Below, in pieces: positions 18,542 to 27,387 of a stretch of DNA of 64,000 nt (position 1 is its first letter; every line of letters starts with the position of its first letter). Location of the stretch: positions 186,001 through 250,000 of the forward strand of contig OY769916.1 in assembly GCA_963669265.1 (NCBI GenBank), written 5' to 3'. The position numbers and the translations under genes are program-made. The notes under the pieces were generated by a model. That model ran no database searches. It worked only from the letters and a program-made list of their open reading frames with translations, and was not told where the DNA came from. Source of the stretch: SZUA-547 sp963669265 (lineage in GTDB: Bacteria > Pseudomonadota > Alphaproteobacteria > Rhodobacterales > Rhodobacteraceae).

Positions 18542-19918
18542 ATGAGGTTTCAGGCAAGACCCGGACTGGGGACGGGGATGCTGGCTGGTGCGCTGTGCGC
18601 GATCGTCGCTGCTTGCGGCGGCGGCGAGGTCGAGACCAGCTCCACCCCGCTGGCTGAGAAGCCCGTCTTCCCCACGACGGGGTCCGCGATTGTGGACGGC
18701 GCCGTTCTGCGCTCTAACGCCAACATCGCCGATGACTTCGTTGAGCTTGTCTTCCGCAACGAGCAGGGCCGGTCGCGCCCTTACCTTTCCCGATGGGAAG
18801 ATCCGGTTCGCGTTCGCCTGGAGAGCCCTCAACTCGCCGCCTATTCGCCGTTCCTCGATTCCTTTCTGAAGCGAATGCGCAAGAGCGCCGGGGTCGATAT
18901 CGCGCGCACCAAATCGAGCAACGCCAATATTCACGTTCGGATGGTCGAGCCGAATGAAATGCGCCGCACGCTCGCATCGGCTTTCTGCGTCGTCGTGCCG
19001 GCGGACGCCGAATGGTCGGAATTCGCCAATTCCAATGACTCCGGACGATTCCGCTGGAGCAACAAATCGGAACTGACGGAAGCCACCGTTTTCATACCGG
19101 CCGATGCGGTCCCCTTTGAGGTCAGGCTCTGCCTGATGGAAGAGATCACCCAGGCGCTGGGTCCCGGAAACGACCTCTACCGGCTCGCGGACTCGATCTT
19201 CAACGATGATAACGCGCATTCGGCGCCGACCTCGTTCGACATGCTCATTCTGCGTACGCTCTACGATCACCGGATGAAGCCCGGAATCAATGAGGACGAC
19301 GCTCACGAGGTCGCGCTGAACATCCTTGATGAGGTGAATCCCGCGGGCCGCACCATCGCCGCGGAGGAACAAACGGAAGACGGCAACGCCGCCTGGCGCC
19401 GACTGATGGTTCTGAGCTTCGATCGCCGCTTTACGTTGCAGGAGCGGGAGAGTTTCGCCCGGCAGGCCCTCGCCCGCGCCAAAGCCTTCCCTGTCGGCGA
19501 TCATCGTCTGCCTTTTTCCCGCTATCGTCTGGCGCTTGCGGTCTCGCCTGAGCGGCCCAATGAGGCGGAAGTCATGCTGCGTCTCGCGATCGATGAATAC
19601 GAGCATACGCTCGGCGCCGATGATATTCGCGTGGCGAGTGCGCGCCTGTACTACGCCAAGCATCTGAACAGGCGCGATGATTTCGCCGCAGCTCTTGCAG
19701 AGATTGAGGCCGCCCTGCCCGTCCTAGCAGCGCACGAGACCGAGAGCCGTCTCGCCGAAGCGCTGAAAGAAAAGCACGATGCGCTCTATGGTCTTGGCCG
19801 CGATGATGAGGCGATCGACGCCGCGATCCTGTCGCTTGACTGGAGCCTCTATGCGCTCGGCCCCGATTTTGGCGATCTCGCCGCAATTCGGGCTCAGCTT
19901 GGCCGCCTAAAGAACTAA
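18542..19918 (+). CDS. DUF2927-family lipoprotein (copy 1)
   Basis: 458 residues with an N-terminal signal and a lipobox-like AIVAAC at about residue 24, so probably a periplasm-facing lipoprotein. The central region carries DUF2927 features: EMRRTLASAFCVVV, RLCLMEEITQALGPGNDL and ADSIFNDDNAHSAPTSFDML, followed by LRTLYDHRMKPG. This pattern (Glu-Glu-Ile in a helix and a downstream acidic loop) recalls a metallopeptidase-like fold, which is inference. The last 150 residues look like helical TPR-type repeats (VASARLYYAKHLN). AGGGG lies upstream of the ATG. A close paralogue follows after a terminator. Confidence 0.85.
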   Translation: MRFQARPGLGTGMLAGALCAIVAACGGGEVETSSTPLAEKPVFPTTGSAIVDGAVLRSNANIADDFVELVFRNEQGRSRPYLSRWEDPVRVRLESPQLAAYSPFLDSFLKRMRKSAGVDIARTKSSNANIHVRMVEPNEMRRTLASAFCVVVPADAEWSEFANSNDSGRFRWSNKSELTEATVFIPADAVPFEVRLCLMEEITQALGPGNDLYRLADSIFNDDNAHSAPTSFDMLILRTLYDHRMKPGINEDDAHEVALNILDEVNPAGRTIAAEEQTEDGNAAWRRLMVLSFDRRFTLQERESFARQALARAKAFPVGDHRLPFSRYRLALAVSPERPNEAEVMLRLAIDEYEHTLGADDIRVASARLYYAKHLNRRDDFAAALAEIEAALPVLAAHETESRLAEALKEKHDALYGLGRDDEAIDAAILSLDWSLYALGPDFGDLAAIRAQLGRLKN

Positions 19919-19935
19919 CGTCCCTCGTCCACTCT

Positions 19936-19980
19936 CCAGAAGCCCACAATTCAAAAATTTGTGGGCTTCTGGCTTTTCTT
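19936..19980 (+). terminator. Rho-independent terminator between the DUF2927 genes
   Basis: A perfect 14-bp inverted repeat (19936-19949 with 19959-19972) encloses a 9-base AT-rich loop and is followed by CTTTTCTTT. It starts 17 bases after the first DUF2927 gene, which indicates that the two copies are separate transcription units. Confidence 0.9.
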
Positions 19981-20048
19981 TGCGGAATGGGACATTAATT
20001 TTTCGGGCCATCAGCCTCTACCGTCCCTGCGTGTTGGAAATTCGGCGC

Positions 20049-21449
20049 ATGCCCTCACTATTCCCCTCCATCCGCCCTTCGACCGCCCTGCGCAGCGGCG
20101 TGCTCTCGCTCGCCGGCTTGACGCTCGCCGCCTGCGCCGCCGGAGGGCTGCGCACGGAGCCGTTTGAGGTGGCGCCCAAGCCCGCCATCCCCTCGACCGG
20201 CGCCGCGATCAATGCGCCGATCTATGGCTCGAATGCGGATCATGCCGACACGCTGGTCGAGCTCTACTTCCGCACGGAGTGGGACGCGACGCGCGAGGGA
20301 TTGGCGAAATGGGATGGACCGGTCACCGTGTCCATCGACTCTTCGACGCTGGATGACTACGAGCCGTTTCTGGAAGAGTATTTGGCGCGACTGCGACTTG
20401 AAGGCGGCGTGGATATCAGCCTCGCCTCGTCCGGCGATGGCGCGATCTCGATCGTCACAGCGCCGGCGGAGGAGATGCGCCGCACATTCGCAACGGCCTT
20501 CTGCCTCGTCTCGCCCGGCCGTCTGTCATTCTCTGAGTTCGTCGCGTCGCTATCAAATCCGGATCTGATCGACTGGACGCAAGTGAACACAATCGAGGCG
20601 GCGACGGTGTTCATTCCGGTCAACGCCTCACCTTTCCAGGTGCGCGCCTGCCTGATGGAGGAAATCGCCCAGGCGCTCGGCCCCGGAAACGACATCTTCT
20701 ATCTCGCCGACTCGATCTTTAACGATGACGGCGCGCATATGCGGCCCACTTCGTTCGATATGCTGGCGTTGCGCGTGCTCTATGATCCAAGACTCTCGCC
20801 GGGCATGCCGCTGACCGAGGCGGAGCCAATCATTCGCGACCTGCTCGACATATACCGGCCAGAGGGCGCAGGCGTGCCGCGCGGGCCGACATTTATGGCA
20901 GCCCCCGAGTGGAAGGACACGATCCTCGCCAGCAGCGCCCATGGCGTGCCTGCGGCGACCCAACTCGCCATCGCCGAAGAGGCCGTGAGACTGTCCCGCG
21001 GCTTCTCCTCGACCGATCCGCGCAGAGGCTTTTCGTTCGAGCGGCTGGGACGCGCCTATCTCGCGCATCGGAAGCCTCAGAAGGCCGAGGTCGCGTTTCG
21101 CCGCGCCATCGCGGCCTATGAGATCTCTGTCGGCGATCAGGATGTCAGAGTCGCCTCAGCGAGGGTCGGTTTGGCCAGAGCGTTGAACGCACAGGGGAAA
21201 AGCGGTCAGGCGCTGACCCAGGTGGACCTCGCTATGCCCGTGCTGGCCGCGCATGACACCGAAGACCTGATCAGCGCCGCCTTTATGGAGCGCCACGCGG
21301 CGCAAGCGACATTGGGCCAACGGCGGCGGGCGCTTGAGACCGCATTGATCGGCCTTGACTGGTCGCTCTATGCGCTTGGCGCCGACTATGGAGAGCTCGC
21401 CGAAGACCGAAAGGCCTATATCGAGGTCTATGAGAAGACCCTGAAATGA
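20049..21449 (+). CDS. DUF2927-family lipoprotein (copy 2)
   Basis: 466 residues, a paralogue of the gene at 18542. It has a signal peptide with the lipobox LAAC near residue 27. It shares EEMRRTFATAFCLVS, ACLMEEIAQALGPGND, ADSIFNDDGAHMRPTSFDML and the C-terminal GLDWSLYALGADYGEL with copy 1 (LSLDWSLYALGPDFGDL there). The C-terminal third again looks TPR-like. The start at 20049 excludes a 30-residue upstream extension that crosses the terminator. It ends in an ATGA overlap with a 56-residue membrane protein. Function unknown; the duplication suggests different substrates or conditions. Confidence 0.85.
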   Translation: MPSLFPSIRPSTALRSGVLSLAGLTLAACAAGGLRTEPFEVAPKPAIPSTGAAINAPIYGSNADHADTLVELYFRTEWDATREGLAKWDGPVTVSIDSSTLDDYEPFLEEYLARLRLEGGVDISLASSGDGAISIVTAPAEEMRRTFATAFCLVSPGRLSFSEFVASLSNPDLIDWTQVNTIEAATVFIPVNASPFQVRACLMEEIAQALGPGNDIFYLADSIFNDDGAHMRPTSFDMLALRVLYDPRLSPGMPLTEAEPIIRDLLDIYRPEGAGVPRGPTFMAAPEWKDTILASSAHGVPAATQLAIAEEAVRLSRGFSSTDPRRGFSFERLGRAYLAHRKPQKAEVAFRRAIAAYEISVGDQDVRVASARVGLARALNAQGKSGQALTQVDLAMPVLAAHDTEDLISAAFMERHAAQATLGQRRRALETALIGLDWSLYALGADYGELAEDRKAYIEVYEKTLK

Positions 21450-21616
21450 TTCCGATCACCGCTTTCGTCGCAGGGTTCGGCCTTGGCTACTACAAAGCCG
21501 CGAAAGCGAAGCGCCTTTTGCCAGACCGGATGTTGCAAGGCGCCATTTTCGCGATCATCGGATTTTTGGCGGCGATGGCGTTTGGGCTGTTGCTGGAGGC
21601 CATGCTCCGCACATGA
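21446..21616 (+). CDS. Small two-segment membrane protein coupled to DUF2927 copy 2
   Basis: A 56-residue frame whose ATG overlaps the previous stop (ATGA at 21446-21449), so it is probably translationally coupled. It has a short hydrophobic start (ITAFVAGFGLGYY), a Lys/Arg-rich loop (KAAKAKRLLPDR) and a strong membrane helix (GAIFAIIGFLAAMAFGLLL). No known family. Overlap and topology argue for a real gene; a longer overlapping frame in another register at 21483 lacks such support in its first part. Confidence 0.6.
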   Translation: MIPITAFVAGFGLGYYKAAKAKRLLPDRMLQGAIFAIIGFLAAMAFGLLLEAMLRT

Positions 21617-21677
21617 CGAGATCACGAGTTGCGTGAAATCATGGCCATCCGGCGAACAAAACCCCATATACCGATCC

Positions 21678-22403
21678 ATGGCGCTGCTTCTTAAACTCCT
21701 GCCCTTTCTGCTGGCCATCGGCTATGCGCTCGCGATCTGGCGCGGATCGCGCGGAAAGCTGGAACGGGAGTTGAAGAAGAACTCCACGCTCATGGACGAT
21801 GTAGAGATCACGAAACGGCTGAAGCGGCTTGGCGCAGTCGTCGATATTCCGAAGTTGAACGCCTATGTCTATGAAATCCCGGCGATAAACGGATTAGCCT
21901 CACCCGATGGGCGGATATTCGTCACCCGCGGGCTGATGAACTGGCATCGATCGGGTCTGTTCTCCGCCGATGAGATCGCCGCCGTCTTCGCCCATGAACT
22001 GGGCCATATCGCCTTGGGGCACCATCAGCGCCGCATGACCGTCTGGGCGGCGCAGAACGCCGCGCGCGTCGCACTGATCATGCTGCTGGCGCGGTTCGTG
22101 CCGGTGATCGGCGTGATAATCGCCAACACGCTGGGCAATCTGATCGTCGCGCAACTGAGCCAGGCGGATGAGTTCGAAGCGGACGCCTACGCCACAGCGC
22201 TCCTGACGCGCGCGGGCCTTGACCCGACAGCGCAGGTGCGCCTGTTGCGCAAGCTCCAGCGCATGGGCGACGGCGCCGCCGCCGCTGGCCCGGCGTGGCT
22301 GCTGAGCCATCCGCCGTCCGAGGAGCGCGCGAAGCGTATCGAGGATCTGATCGACGCCTGGAAAGGCGATCCGGCCGACGCCTTGCCGCCCGCGAGCGGT
22401 TAG
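21678..22403 (+). CDS. M48-family zinc metalloprotease
   Basis: 241 residues with one N-terminal membrane helix (LLLKLLPFLLAIGYALAIW), a gluzincin core with HELGH in FAHELGHIALGHHQ (about residues 105-109), a hydrophobic region, and the third zinc ligand in ADEFEADAYA. This is the layout of M48/HtpX-like membrane proteases used in envelope quality control. The ATG at 21678 starts the membrane anchor directly; upstream in-frame sequence overlaps the coupled micro-gene and is not membrane-like. The end overlaps the convergent PIN gene by four bases. Confidence 0.9.
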   Translation: MALLLKLLPFLLAIGYALAIWRGSRGKLERELKKNSTLMDDVEITKRLKRLGAVVDIPKLNAYVYEIPAINGLASPDGRIFVTRGLMNWHRSGLFSADEIAAVFAHELGHIALGHHQRRMTVWAAQNAARVALIMLLARFVPVIGVIIANTLGNLIVAQLSQADEFEADAYATALLTRAGLDPTAQVRLLRKLQRMGDGAAAAGPAWLLSHPPSEERAKRIEDLIDAWKGDPADALPPASG

Positions 22404-22975
22404 TCGGGCTGAGCGTCCTCCGCGGCCGTCGCCCATAGTTTCGCGAGGCGCGGCAGGCCCGCCCGCTTCAGAAGTCGCCGAAAATCCTGTGGATCGCGCC
22501 CGGCAGCCCGCGTGCCGGCGCGAACGCCGTCCAGCACCCGCATTAGCGCGGCGTCCCCATTCGCCCAGAGCGCCCAGAGGAACGGGTCCGGCGCGACGCG
22601 CTCGATCCCATAACCCGCCAGCGTACGGCGCGGAAAATCCTTGATGTTGAGCGTCAGGATCAGAATCGCCCGCCCCTCGATCGCGGCGGCCAGCACATGC
22701 GCGTCATCTGGATCTGGAAGTGAGATCTCACGCACATGTGCCTCCCACCCGTCGACCTCCGCATCCGGCCAGCGCGCGCGCATCAGCGCGATGTCGCCAT
22801 TGGCACGCGCCTCGCCCTCCGAGCCGCCGCGCCGCTTGGCGGCGCGGGTCCATTCCTGCAGGACACGTTGAGACCAAAGCGGTTTGAACAGGTTTTCTGA
22901 GGCCGCGCCGAGCACCACCTCTCGCATGATCACCGGGGTCAGAACGCAGGCGTCGATCAGCACCCGCTTCGGCAT
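22400..22975 (-). CDS. PIN-domain protein without adjacent antitoxin
   Basis: 191 residues. The N-terminus RVLIDACVLTPVIMREVVL has the first PIN acidic residue; LFKPLWSQRVLQEW, LPDPDDAHVLAAAIEG and LTLNIKDFPRRTL follow, giving the acidic metal-binding set of a PIN_3-type ribonuclease. The last 60 residues are a helical extension. Its ATG overlaps the stop of the upstream methyltransferase (bases 22973-22977), so the two are co-expressed. PIN proteins are usually toxins of toxin-antitoxin pairs, but no small antitoxin gene adjoins. A housekeeping RNA nuclease is an alternative. Confidence 0.85.
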   Translation of the reverse strand: MPKRVLIDACVLTPVIMREVVLGAASENLFKPLWSQRVLQEWTRAAKRRGGSEGEARANGDIALMRARWPDAEVDGWEAHVREISLPDPDDAHVLAAAIEGRAILILTLNIKDFPRRTLAGYGIERVAPDPFLWALWANGDAALMRVLDGVRAGTRAAGRDPQDFRRLLKRAGLPRLAKLWATAAEDAQPD

Positions 22976-24207
22976 CACTCCAGCCCCAGAAACAGGACCT
23001 TCAGATACGCGCTCTCGGGCAGCATCGGATGTGCGGGATGGTCCGGGCCGGCGCGGCCCGTATGCACGATGGCGCCACGCCGACCAGCGGCGGCGATTCC
23101 CCGGGTTGAGGCCGTGCGGAAGCTCTCCAGATCCGCCGCATGGCTGCAGGAGCAGAGACAAAGCCAGCCGCCGGGCTTCACAAGCTTGGCCGACAGACGC
23201 GCCACCTTCTCATAGGCGCGCAAACCGTTCGAGAGCGCCTGTTTGGACGGGGCGAAGGCGGGCGGATCGCAGATCACCACATCGAAGCTTCGCCCGTCCC
23301 GCGCCAACGCGCGCATGGCGTCGAACGCGTCGCTGCGGAGCGTCGAGAAACGGTCAGAGACGCCGGATCGCCGGGCGCCCTCCTCCGCCAGTTCCAGCGC
23401 GGCGGCGGAGCCATCCACAGCCAGCGCTGTTTTCGCGCCCGCCGCCAGCGCCGCGAGGCCGAACCCTCCGACATGGGAGAAGACGTCCAGCACCTCCGCG
23501 CCGCCCGCGACGGATGCGGATAGCCGCGCCGCCAACGCATGATTGGGTCGTTGATCAAAGAACAGCCCGGTTTTCTGACCGCCCAACAGATCCGCCATAT
23601 AGGTCGCGCCATTCATCGGAACGGGGATCGGCCCCTCGAGCGATCCAGATGCGACGCGCGTGACATCGTCCAGCCCTTCCAGCGCGCGGGTGCGCGAGCC
23701 AGCGTTAACCACAATGTTTGAGACGCCCGAAACGTTTGTCAGCGCGTCGATCAGCGCGTCCAGACGCGCATCGGCCCACGCCGCGTTCGGCTGGATGACG
23801 GCGACGTCGCCAAACCGGTCGATGACGACGCCGGGCAAACCGTCCGCCTCCGCATGGACCAGACGATAGAAGGGCGTGTCGAAGAACGGCGAGCGCAGCG
23901 CCAAGGCGCGGCGGAGCTTGTGGCTGAACCAGTCCGCGTCGATGACCGCTGTGGGATTCGGGTCGATCAGCCGTGCGGCCAGCGTGGCGCCGGAATTGAC
24001 GGCCACCAGCCCCAACGGATGGCGTTCCGCATCCTGCAATTCCGCCAGCGTTCCTGGGGCCAGCGCTTTTGTCCGCCGGTCGAGCACCAACTCATCGCCA
24101 TAGACCCAGGGCGCGCCCTGTTTGAAGCGCCCGCCGCGCTTCGGGCGCAGCCGCACTACGGGTCGCGCGGACGCGTCGGCGTCAGTATTGTGGTCGGCCT
24201 CGGTCAC
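22975..24207 (-). CDS. RlmI-like class I SAM-dependent rRNA methyltransferase
   Basis: 410 residues: an N-terminal PUA-like domain (VVRLRPKRGGRFKQGAPWVYG), an RFM-type middle region (GLPGVVIDRFGDVAVIQPN) and a Rossmann methyltransferase domain with LDVFSHVGGFGLAALAAGA binding SAM, and VICDPPAFAPSKQAL with a later CSCSHAA near the catalytic Cys. These are the features of 23S rRNA m5C methyltransferase RlmI, although the exact target base is not provable. The GTG at 24207 follows GAGGAG at good spacing; an ATG at 24348 would add 47 residues. It is divergent from ccmI and couples to the PIN gene. Confidence 0.85.
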   Translation of the reverse strand: MTEADHNTDADASARPVVRLRPKRGGRFKQGAPWVYGDELVLDRRTKALAPGTLAELQDAERHPLGLVAVNSGATLAARLIDPNPTAVIDADWFSHKLRRALALRSPFFDTPFYRLVHAEADGLPGVVIDRFGDVAVIQPNAAWADARLDALIDALTNVSGVSNIVVNAGSRTRALEGLDDVTRVASGSLEGPIPVPMNGATYMADLLGGQKTGLFFDQRPNHALAARLSASVAGGAEVLDVFSHVGGFGLAALAAGAKTALAVDGSAAALELAEEGARRSGVSDRFSTLRSDAFDAMRALARDGRSFDVVICDPPAFAPSKQALSNGLRAYEKVARLSAKLVKPGGWLCLCSCSHAADLESFRTASTRGIAAAGRRGAIVHTGRAGPDHPAHPMLPESAYLKVLFLGLE

Positions 24208-24395
24208 GACAGGGCTCTCCTCGCTCCGCACCAGATCGGAGAGGCTGGGTCTTAGACCGCATGCGTTGAAAGCGAAAGCCCCATGGGCGCAATCTGTCGC
24301 CAGTATGACGCCGATCAAAGCCGAGCGCATGTCGGGGCTGTAACCCAATGTCGCGGACGACTATATCTTCGCACGTCTGGCTTTGGAGAGACTTT

Positions 24396-25637
24396 TTGAC
24401 CTTGTTCTGGATCGTCGCCGCGCTCGTGGCGCTCGTCGTTATTGCGATCATCGCGCGGCCCCTTTTGCGCCCGCCCGTCGGCGCGCAATCCCGCGCGGCG
24501 CATGATGAGCAGGTGTTCCGTGATCAACTCGCCGAACTGGATCGCGACGTTGCGCGCGGCGTGCTGGCCGAAAGCGAGGCCAAGGCCGCGAAGGTGGAAG
24601 TGTCCCGCCGCCTGCTCGCCGCCGCCGCTGAGCGCGAGCGGATGGAAGGCCCCTCCCCCGCGCCCCGGTCTTGGTCCCGGATGCTCGCGGTGTTCGTCGC
24701 TCTCGCAGCGCCGATTGGGGCGACCGCGCTCTATTTCTCGATCGCATCGCCCGGTCATCCTGACCAGCCACTCGCCGAACGCCTGGCCAACGCCCAGCAA
24801 CCGACGACGCAGGCGGAGGTGGAGCGAATTCTGGAGGCCGAAGGATATGACCCAGAAAAAGACGCGCTGGCCGCCGATCCTTCGCTGGCTGAGTTCACGC
24901 CGCTTGTCGACAAGCTGCAGAGCGTCGCGGATTCGCGCCCGGACGACCTGCGCGGCGCGCAGCTTCTGGCGAATTCGCTCAGGCGTCTCGGGCGGTTCTC
25001 TGAGGCGTGGCGCGCCTATGCGCGGATTATTGAGATCAACGGCGACGCCGCGACAGTCGACGATTATCACGCGCAGGTCGAAGTGATGATCTATGCGGCG
25101 GCCGGGTTCGTCAGCGACGACGCGCTCGCCGTCTCAGAGGCCGGAGTGGCGCGGTTCGGAGAGACCGGCACGCATTACTACGTCGCTGGGCTTCACGCCG
25201 CCCAGCGTGGCGCGCCAGACCGCGCGCGGGCCAGCTGGACTCAAGCCCTCGCCGCTGAACCCGCGGGATCCCCCGTCGCAGAAGCCGCGCAAGCCCAGCT
25301 CACGGCTTTGAGCGCCATTGAATCTGGCGCAACGTCGCCTTCGTCCGACACAGAGCCCGGCCCGAGCGCAGAGGACATGCAAGCGGCGTCGCAGATGTCG
25401 TCGGAGGACCGGCAAGCGATGATCGAGAGCATGGTGGAAGGATTGCAGGAACGGTTGCGCGACGAAGGCGGCGATGTGGATGAGTGGGCGCGCCTGATCC
25501 GGGCGCTCAGCGTTCTGGGCCGCGCGGAGGACGCCAAATCCGCCTATGACGAAGCGATAGGCATTTTCCAAGGCGACCCGACCGCCCTCTCCTTTCTGAC
25601 GGAGCAGGCGCTGCTGGCGGGCGTGCCCACCGAATGA
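24396..25637 (+). CDS. ccmI: Cytochrome c biogenesis protein CcmI
   Basis: Membrane chaperone that holds apocytochrome c for the CcmF-CcmH haem ligase. The 413 residues start at a membrane helix (TLFWIVAALVALVVIAIIA), then a cytoplasmic leucine-zipper-like loop (FRDQLAELDRDVARGVLAE), a second helix (about 95-115) and a periplasmic TPR domain. TTG at 24396 is chosen because GGAGAG lies five bases before it and family members start right at the helix; an ATG at 24348 lacks a binding site. Its partners ccmH, ccmF and ccmE are 26 kb away. It overlaps ruvX by four bases. Confidence 0.88.
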   Translation: MTLFWIVAALVALVVIAIIARPLLRPPVGAQSRAAHDEQVFRDQLAELDRDVARGVLAESEAKAAKVEVSRRLLAAAAERERMEGPSPAPRSWSRMLAVFVALAAPIGATALYFSIASPGHPDQPLAERLANAQQPTTQAEVERILEAEGYDPEKDALAADPSLAEFTPLVDKLQSVADSRPDDLRGAQLLANSLRRLGRFSEAWRAYARIIEINGDAATVDDYHAQVEVMIYAAAGFVSDDALAVSEAGVARFGETGTHYYVAGLHAAQRGAPDRARASWTQALAAEPAGSPVAEAAQAQLTALSAIESGATSPSSDTEPGPSAEDMQAASQMSSEDRQAMIESMVEGLQERLRDEGGDVDEWARLIRALSVLGRAEDAKSAYDEAIGIFQGDPTALSFLTEQALLAGVPTE

Positions 25638-26137
25638 CCCTGATTTTCGACGACATGTCCGCGTTTCACGCGACGCTCCCGAGAAGTGGCGCGCTGATCG
25701 GGCTGGATCTTGGGACCAAGACGATTGGCGTCGCCGTCAGTGATCCGCGCCGATCCATAGCCACGCCGATTGAAACCATTCGACGTTCGAAATTTACAAT
25801 TGACGCCGGGGCTCTGGACGCGCTGGCGAAAGATCGTTTGGTTGTTGGCTTTGTGATCGGTCTGCCGCGAAATATGGACGGCTCCGAAGGGCCGCGCTGC
25901 CAGAGCGCTCGCGCCTTTGCGCGGAACTTCTCGATCCGTTGGTCTGGCCCGATCGCGTTCTGGGACGAGCGCCTCTCGACAGTCGCCGTTGAGCGCACGC
26001 TGATCGACGCCGACGCCTCTCGCAAGCGGAGAGCGGAAGTGGTCGATAAGATGGCGGCGGGTTACATCCTGCAGGGCGCGCTGGATCGCTTGGCGGCGCT
26101 GGAATCCACCATCAATGACGCCGGGCGCGAGGCGTAA
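25634..26137 (+). CDS. ruvX: RuvX/YqgF-type RNase H-fold nuclease
   Basis: 167 residues of the YqgF family, linked in bacteria to 16S rRNA 5'-end processing and described as a Holliday-junction resolvase-like enzyme. It shows the first acidic motif in IGLDLGTKTIGVAVSDPRR, then FVIGLPRNMDGSEGPR, WDERLSTVAVERTLI, and the last acidic residue in VVDKMAAGYILQGAL. It is coupled to ccmI by an ATGA overlap (25634-25637) and followed four bases later by the DUF1289 gene. Confidence 0.93.
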   Translation: MTLIFDDMSAFHATLPRSGALIGLDLGTKTIGVAVSDPRRSIATPIETIRRSKFTIDAGALDALAKDRLVVGFVIGLPRNMDGSEGPRCQSARAFARNFSIRWSGPIAFWDERLSTVAVERTLIDADASRKRRAEVVDKMAAGYILQGALDRLAALESTINDAGREA

Positions 26138-26141
26138 GGCG

Positions 26142-26378
26142 ATGGCTGCTAAACACAAGCAAACCCATGCAGGCGCCGAATCGCCTTGCGTAAATATCTG
26201 CGTTATGCACCCGCGCGCGGAAATTTGTGCAGGTTGTTATCGCACGGCGGAAGAGATCAACGACTGGATGATGATGTCCACCGAGGACCGCCGGGCTGTT
26301 ATTGCCGATTTACCCAGTCGTGAAGCGCTTTTGAAGCAGCGCACTGGGCGTCGGCGCAAGCGGCGCGCTGACGGGTAA
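26142..26378 (+). CDS. DUF1289-family small Cys-rich protein
   Basis: 78 residues with SPCVNICVMHPRAEICAGCYRT followed by AEEINDW, the four-Cys pattern of DUF1289, likely binding zinc or an iron-sulfur cluster. The C-terminus is strongly basic (GRRRKRRADG). It starts four bases after ruvX, so it is the last gene of ccmI-ruvX-DUF1289. Biological role unknown. Confidence 0.88.
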   Translation: MAAKHKQTHAGAESPCVNICVMHPRAEICAGCYRTAEEINDWMMMSTEDRRAVIADLPSREALLKQRTGRRRKRRADG

Positions 26379-26694
26379 CGCAAAGCGTCGTAAAGCGAAT
26401 AGCGGCGCATTTAGTCCGTATGGTTCATGATCCATTAATCTTGGATTCCCGATAAATAGAGACATATCGAATCCGAAGGCGTTTCGATCGCCGTAGCGTT
26501 AACGACGCCTTCTAGAACTTCGGTTCGGTTCAGGTTTGAGTTCCTCAAGACCTTCAGTTCGCGTGCATTTCCACGGTTGATTGTTTCAACACGCGTTAGT
26601 TGTGCGTGGCCGCCGGTGGGCGCAGCCCCACCTTCCGCCGTCACTCCCATAATCTGTCTGAATGCATTTCTGGCCTCTGGAAAAATACCGAGAC
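26379..26694. other. Intergenic region, nothing coding recognised
   Basis: This 316-base spacer between the DUF1289 gene and the retropepsin gene is AT-richer than its neighbours. A reverse-strand frame (26435-26713) crosses it but starts inside the next gene and has no recognisable family. Promoters for the downstream gene probably lie here. Confidence 0.45.
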
Positions 26695-27387
26695 ATGAAT
26701 AAAGTTCTCTCATCTTTGACGCTGATTGCAGGACTCTTCGCCGTGGTCGTGATGATGACAGATGCGTTTCCCTACGCTGTGAACGGAACGGAGGATCAGT
26801 TTCGACTCGTGGTGCTGGGATTTCTGCTCGGCGCGATGCTCATCAGCCTAGTCGGTGATCTGCCGGCCGTGGCCCGCAAAGTCGCTCAGCACGTTTCGGT
26901 CCTGTCGGCGGCCTTGTTCGGCGTGCTAATCGCCTATGGCTATCGCGATCAGGTTCCGGAGATCTATGAGCGCTTTAAGGCGCAGATTTCTCCGTCCGTC
27001 GCGGTTTCGATATCAGAAGACGCCGTTGAGTTGCGCCGGGGATGGGATGGCCACTATTACGCCTATGCTGATGTCGATGGAAAAGAAGTCGCGTTCCTCT
27101 TTGACACAGGCGCCTCAGTGGTCGTGCTACGGTATGAAGACGCCGAGACCATTGGCTTCGCCGTCGACGAGTTAAGCTTCTCCACGCCGGCCTTTACCGC
27201 AAACGGCCGCAGCTATGTCGCCTCCGTCGAGTTGGATCTCATCAAGCTTGGCTCGGTGGAATTCCGCGATGTCGACGCGTATGTGGCCCAGCCGGAAAAA
27301 CTGTCGCATTCACTGCTCGGCATGAACGTCCTGAACCGACTTGAAGCGATGACCTTCACCAACAACCGGGTCATCCTGCGTCAGTAA
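26695..27387 (+). CDS. Membrane-anchored retropepsin-like aspartic protease (TIGR02281 type)
   Basis: 230 residues: three hydrophobic segments in the first 95 residues, then a periplasm-facing protease domain of about 120 residues. The active-site motif is FLFDTGASVVVLR, followed by the flap region and the second conserved turn LLGMNVLNRLEAM. This is the single-domain clan AA (retropepsin-like) protease of alphaproteobacteria, expected to work as a dimer. Its natural substrate is unknown. The start at 26695 begins the first membrane helix. The 3' end overlaps the convergent dusA end by 17 bases. Confidence 0.85.
   Translation: MNKVLSSLTLIAGLFAVVVMMTDAFPYAVNGTEDQFRLVVLGFLLGAMLISLVGDLPAVARKVAQHVSVLSAALFGVLIAYGYRDQVPEIYERFKAQISPSVAVSISEDAVELRRGWDGHYYAYADVDGKEVAFLFDTGASVVVLRYEDAETIGFAVDELSFSTPAFTANGRSYVASVELDLIKLGSVEFRDVDAYVAQPEKLSHSLLGMNVLNRLEAMTFTNNRVILRQ

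Noticed and set aside
26435..26713. Reverse-strand 92-residue frame in the spacer before the retropepsin gene
   Set aside because: Starts inside the neighbouring gene, has no ribosome-binding site or family match, and the composition is that of intergenic DNA.
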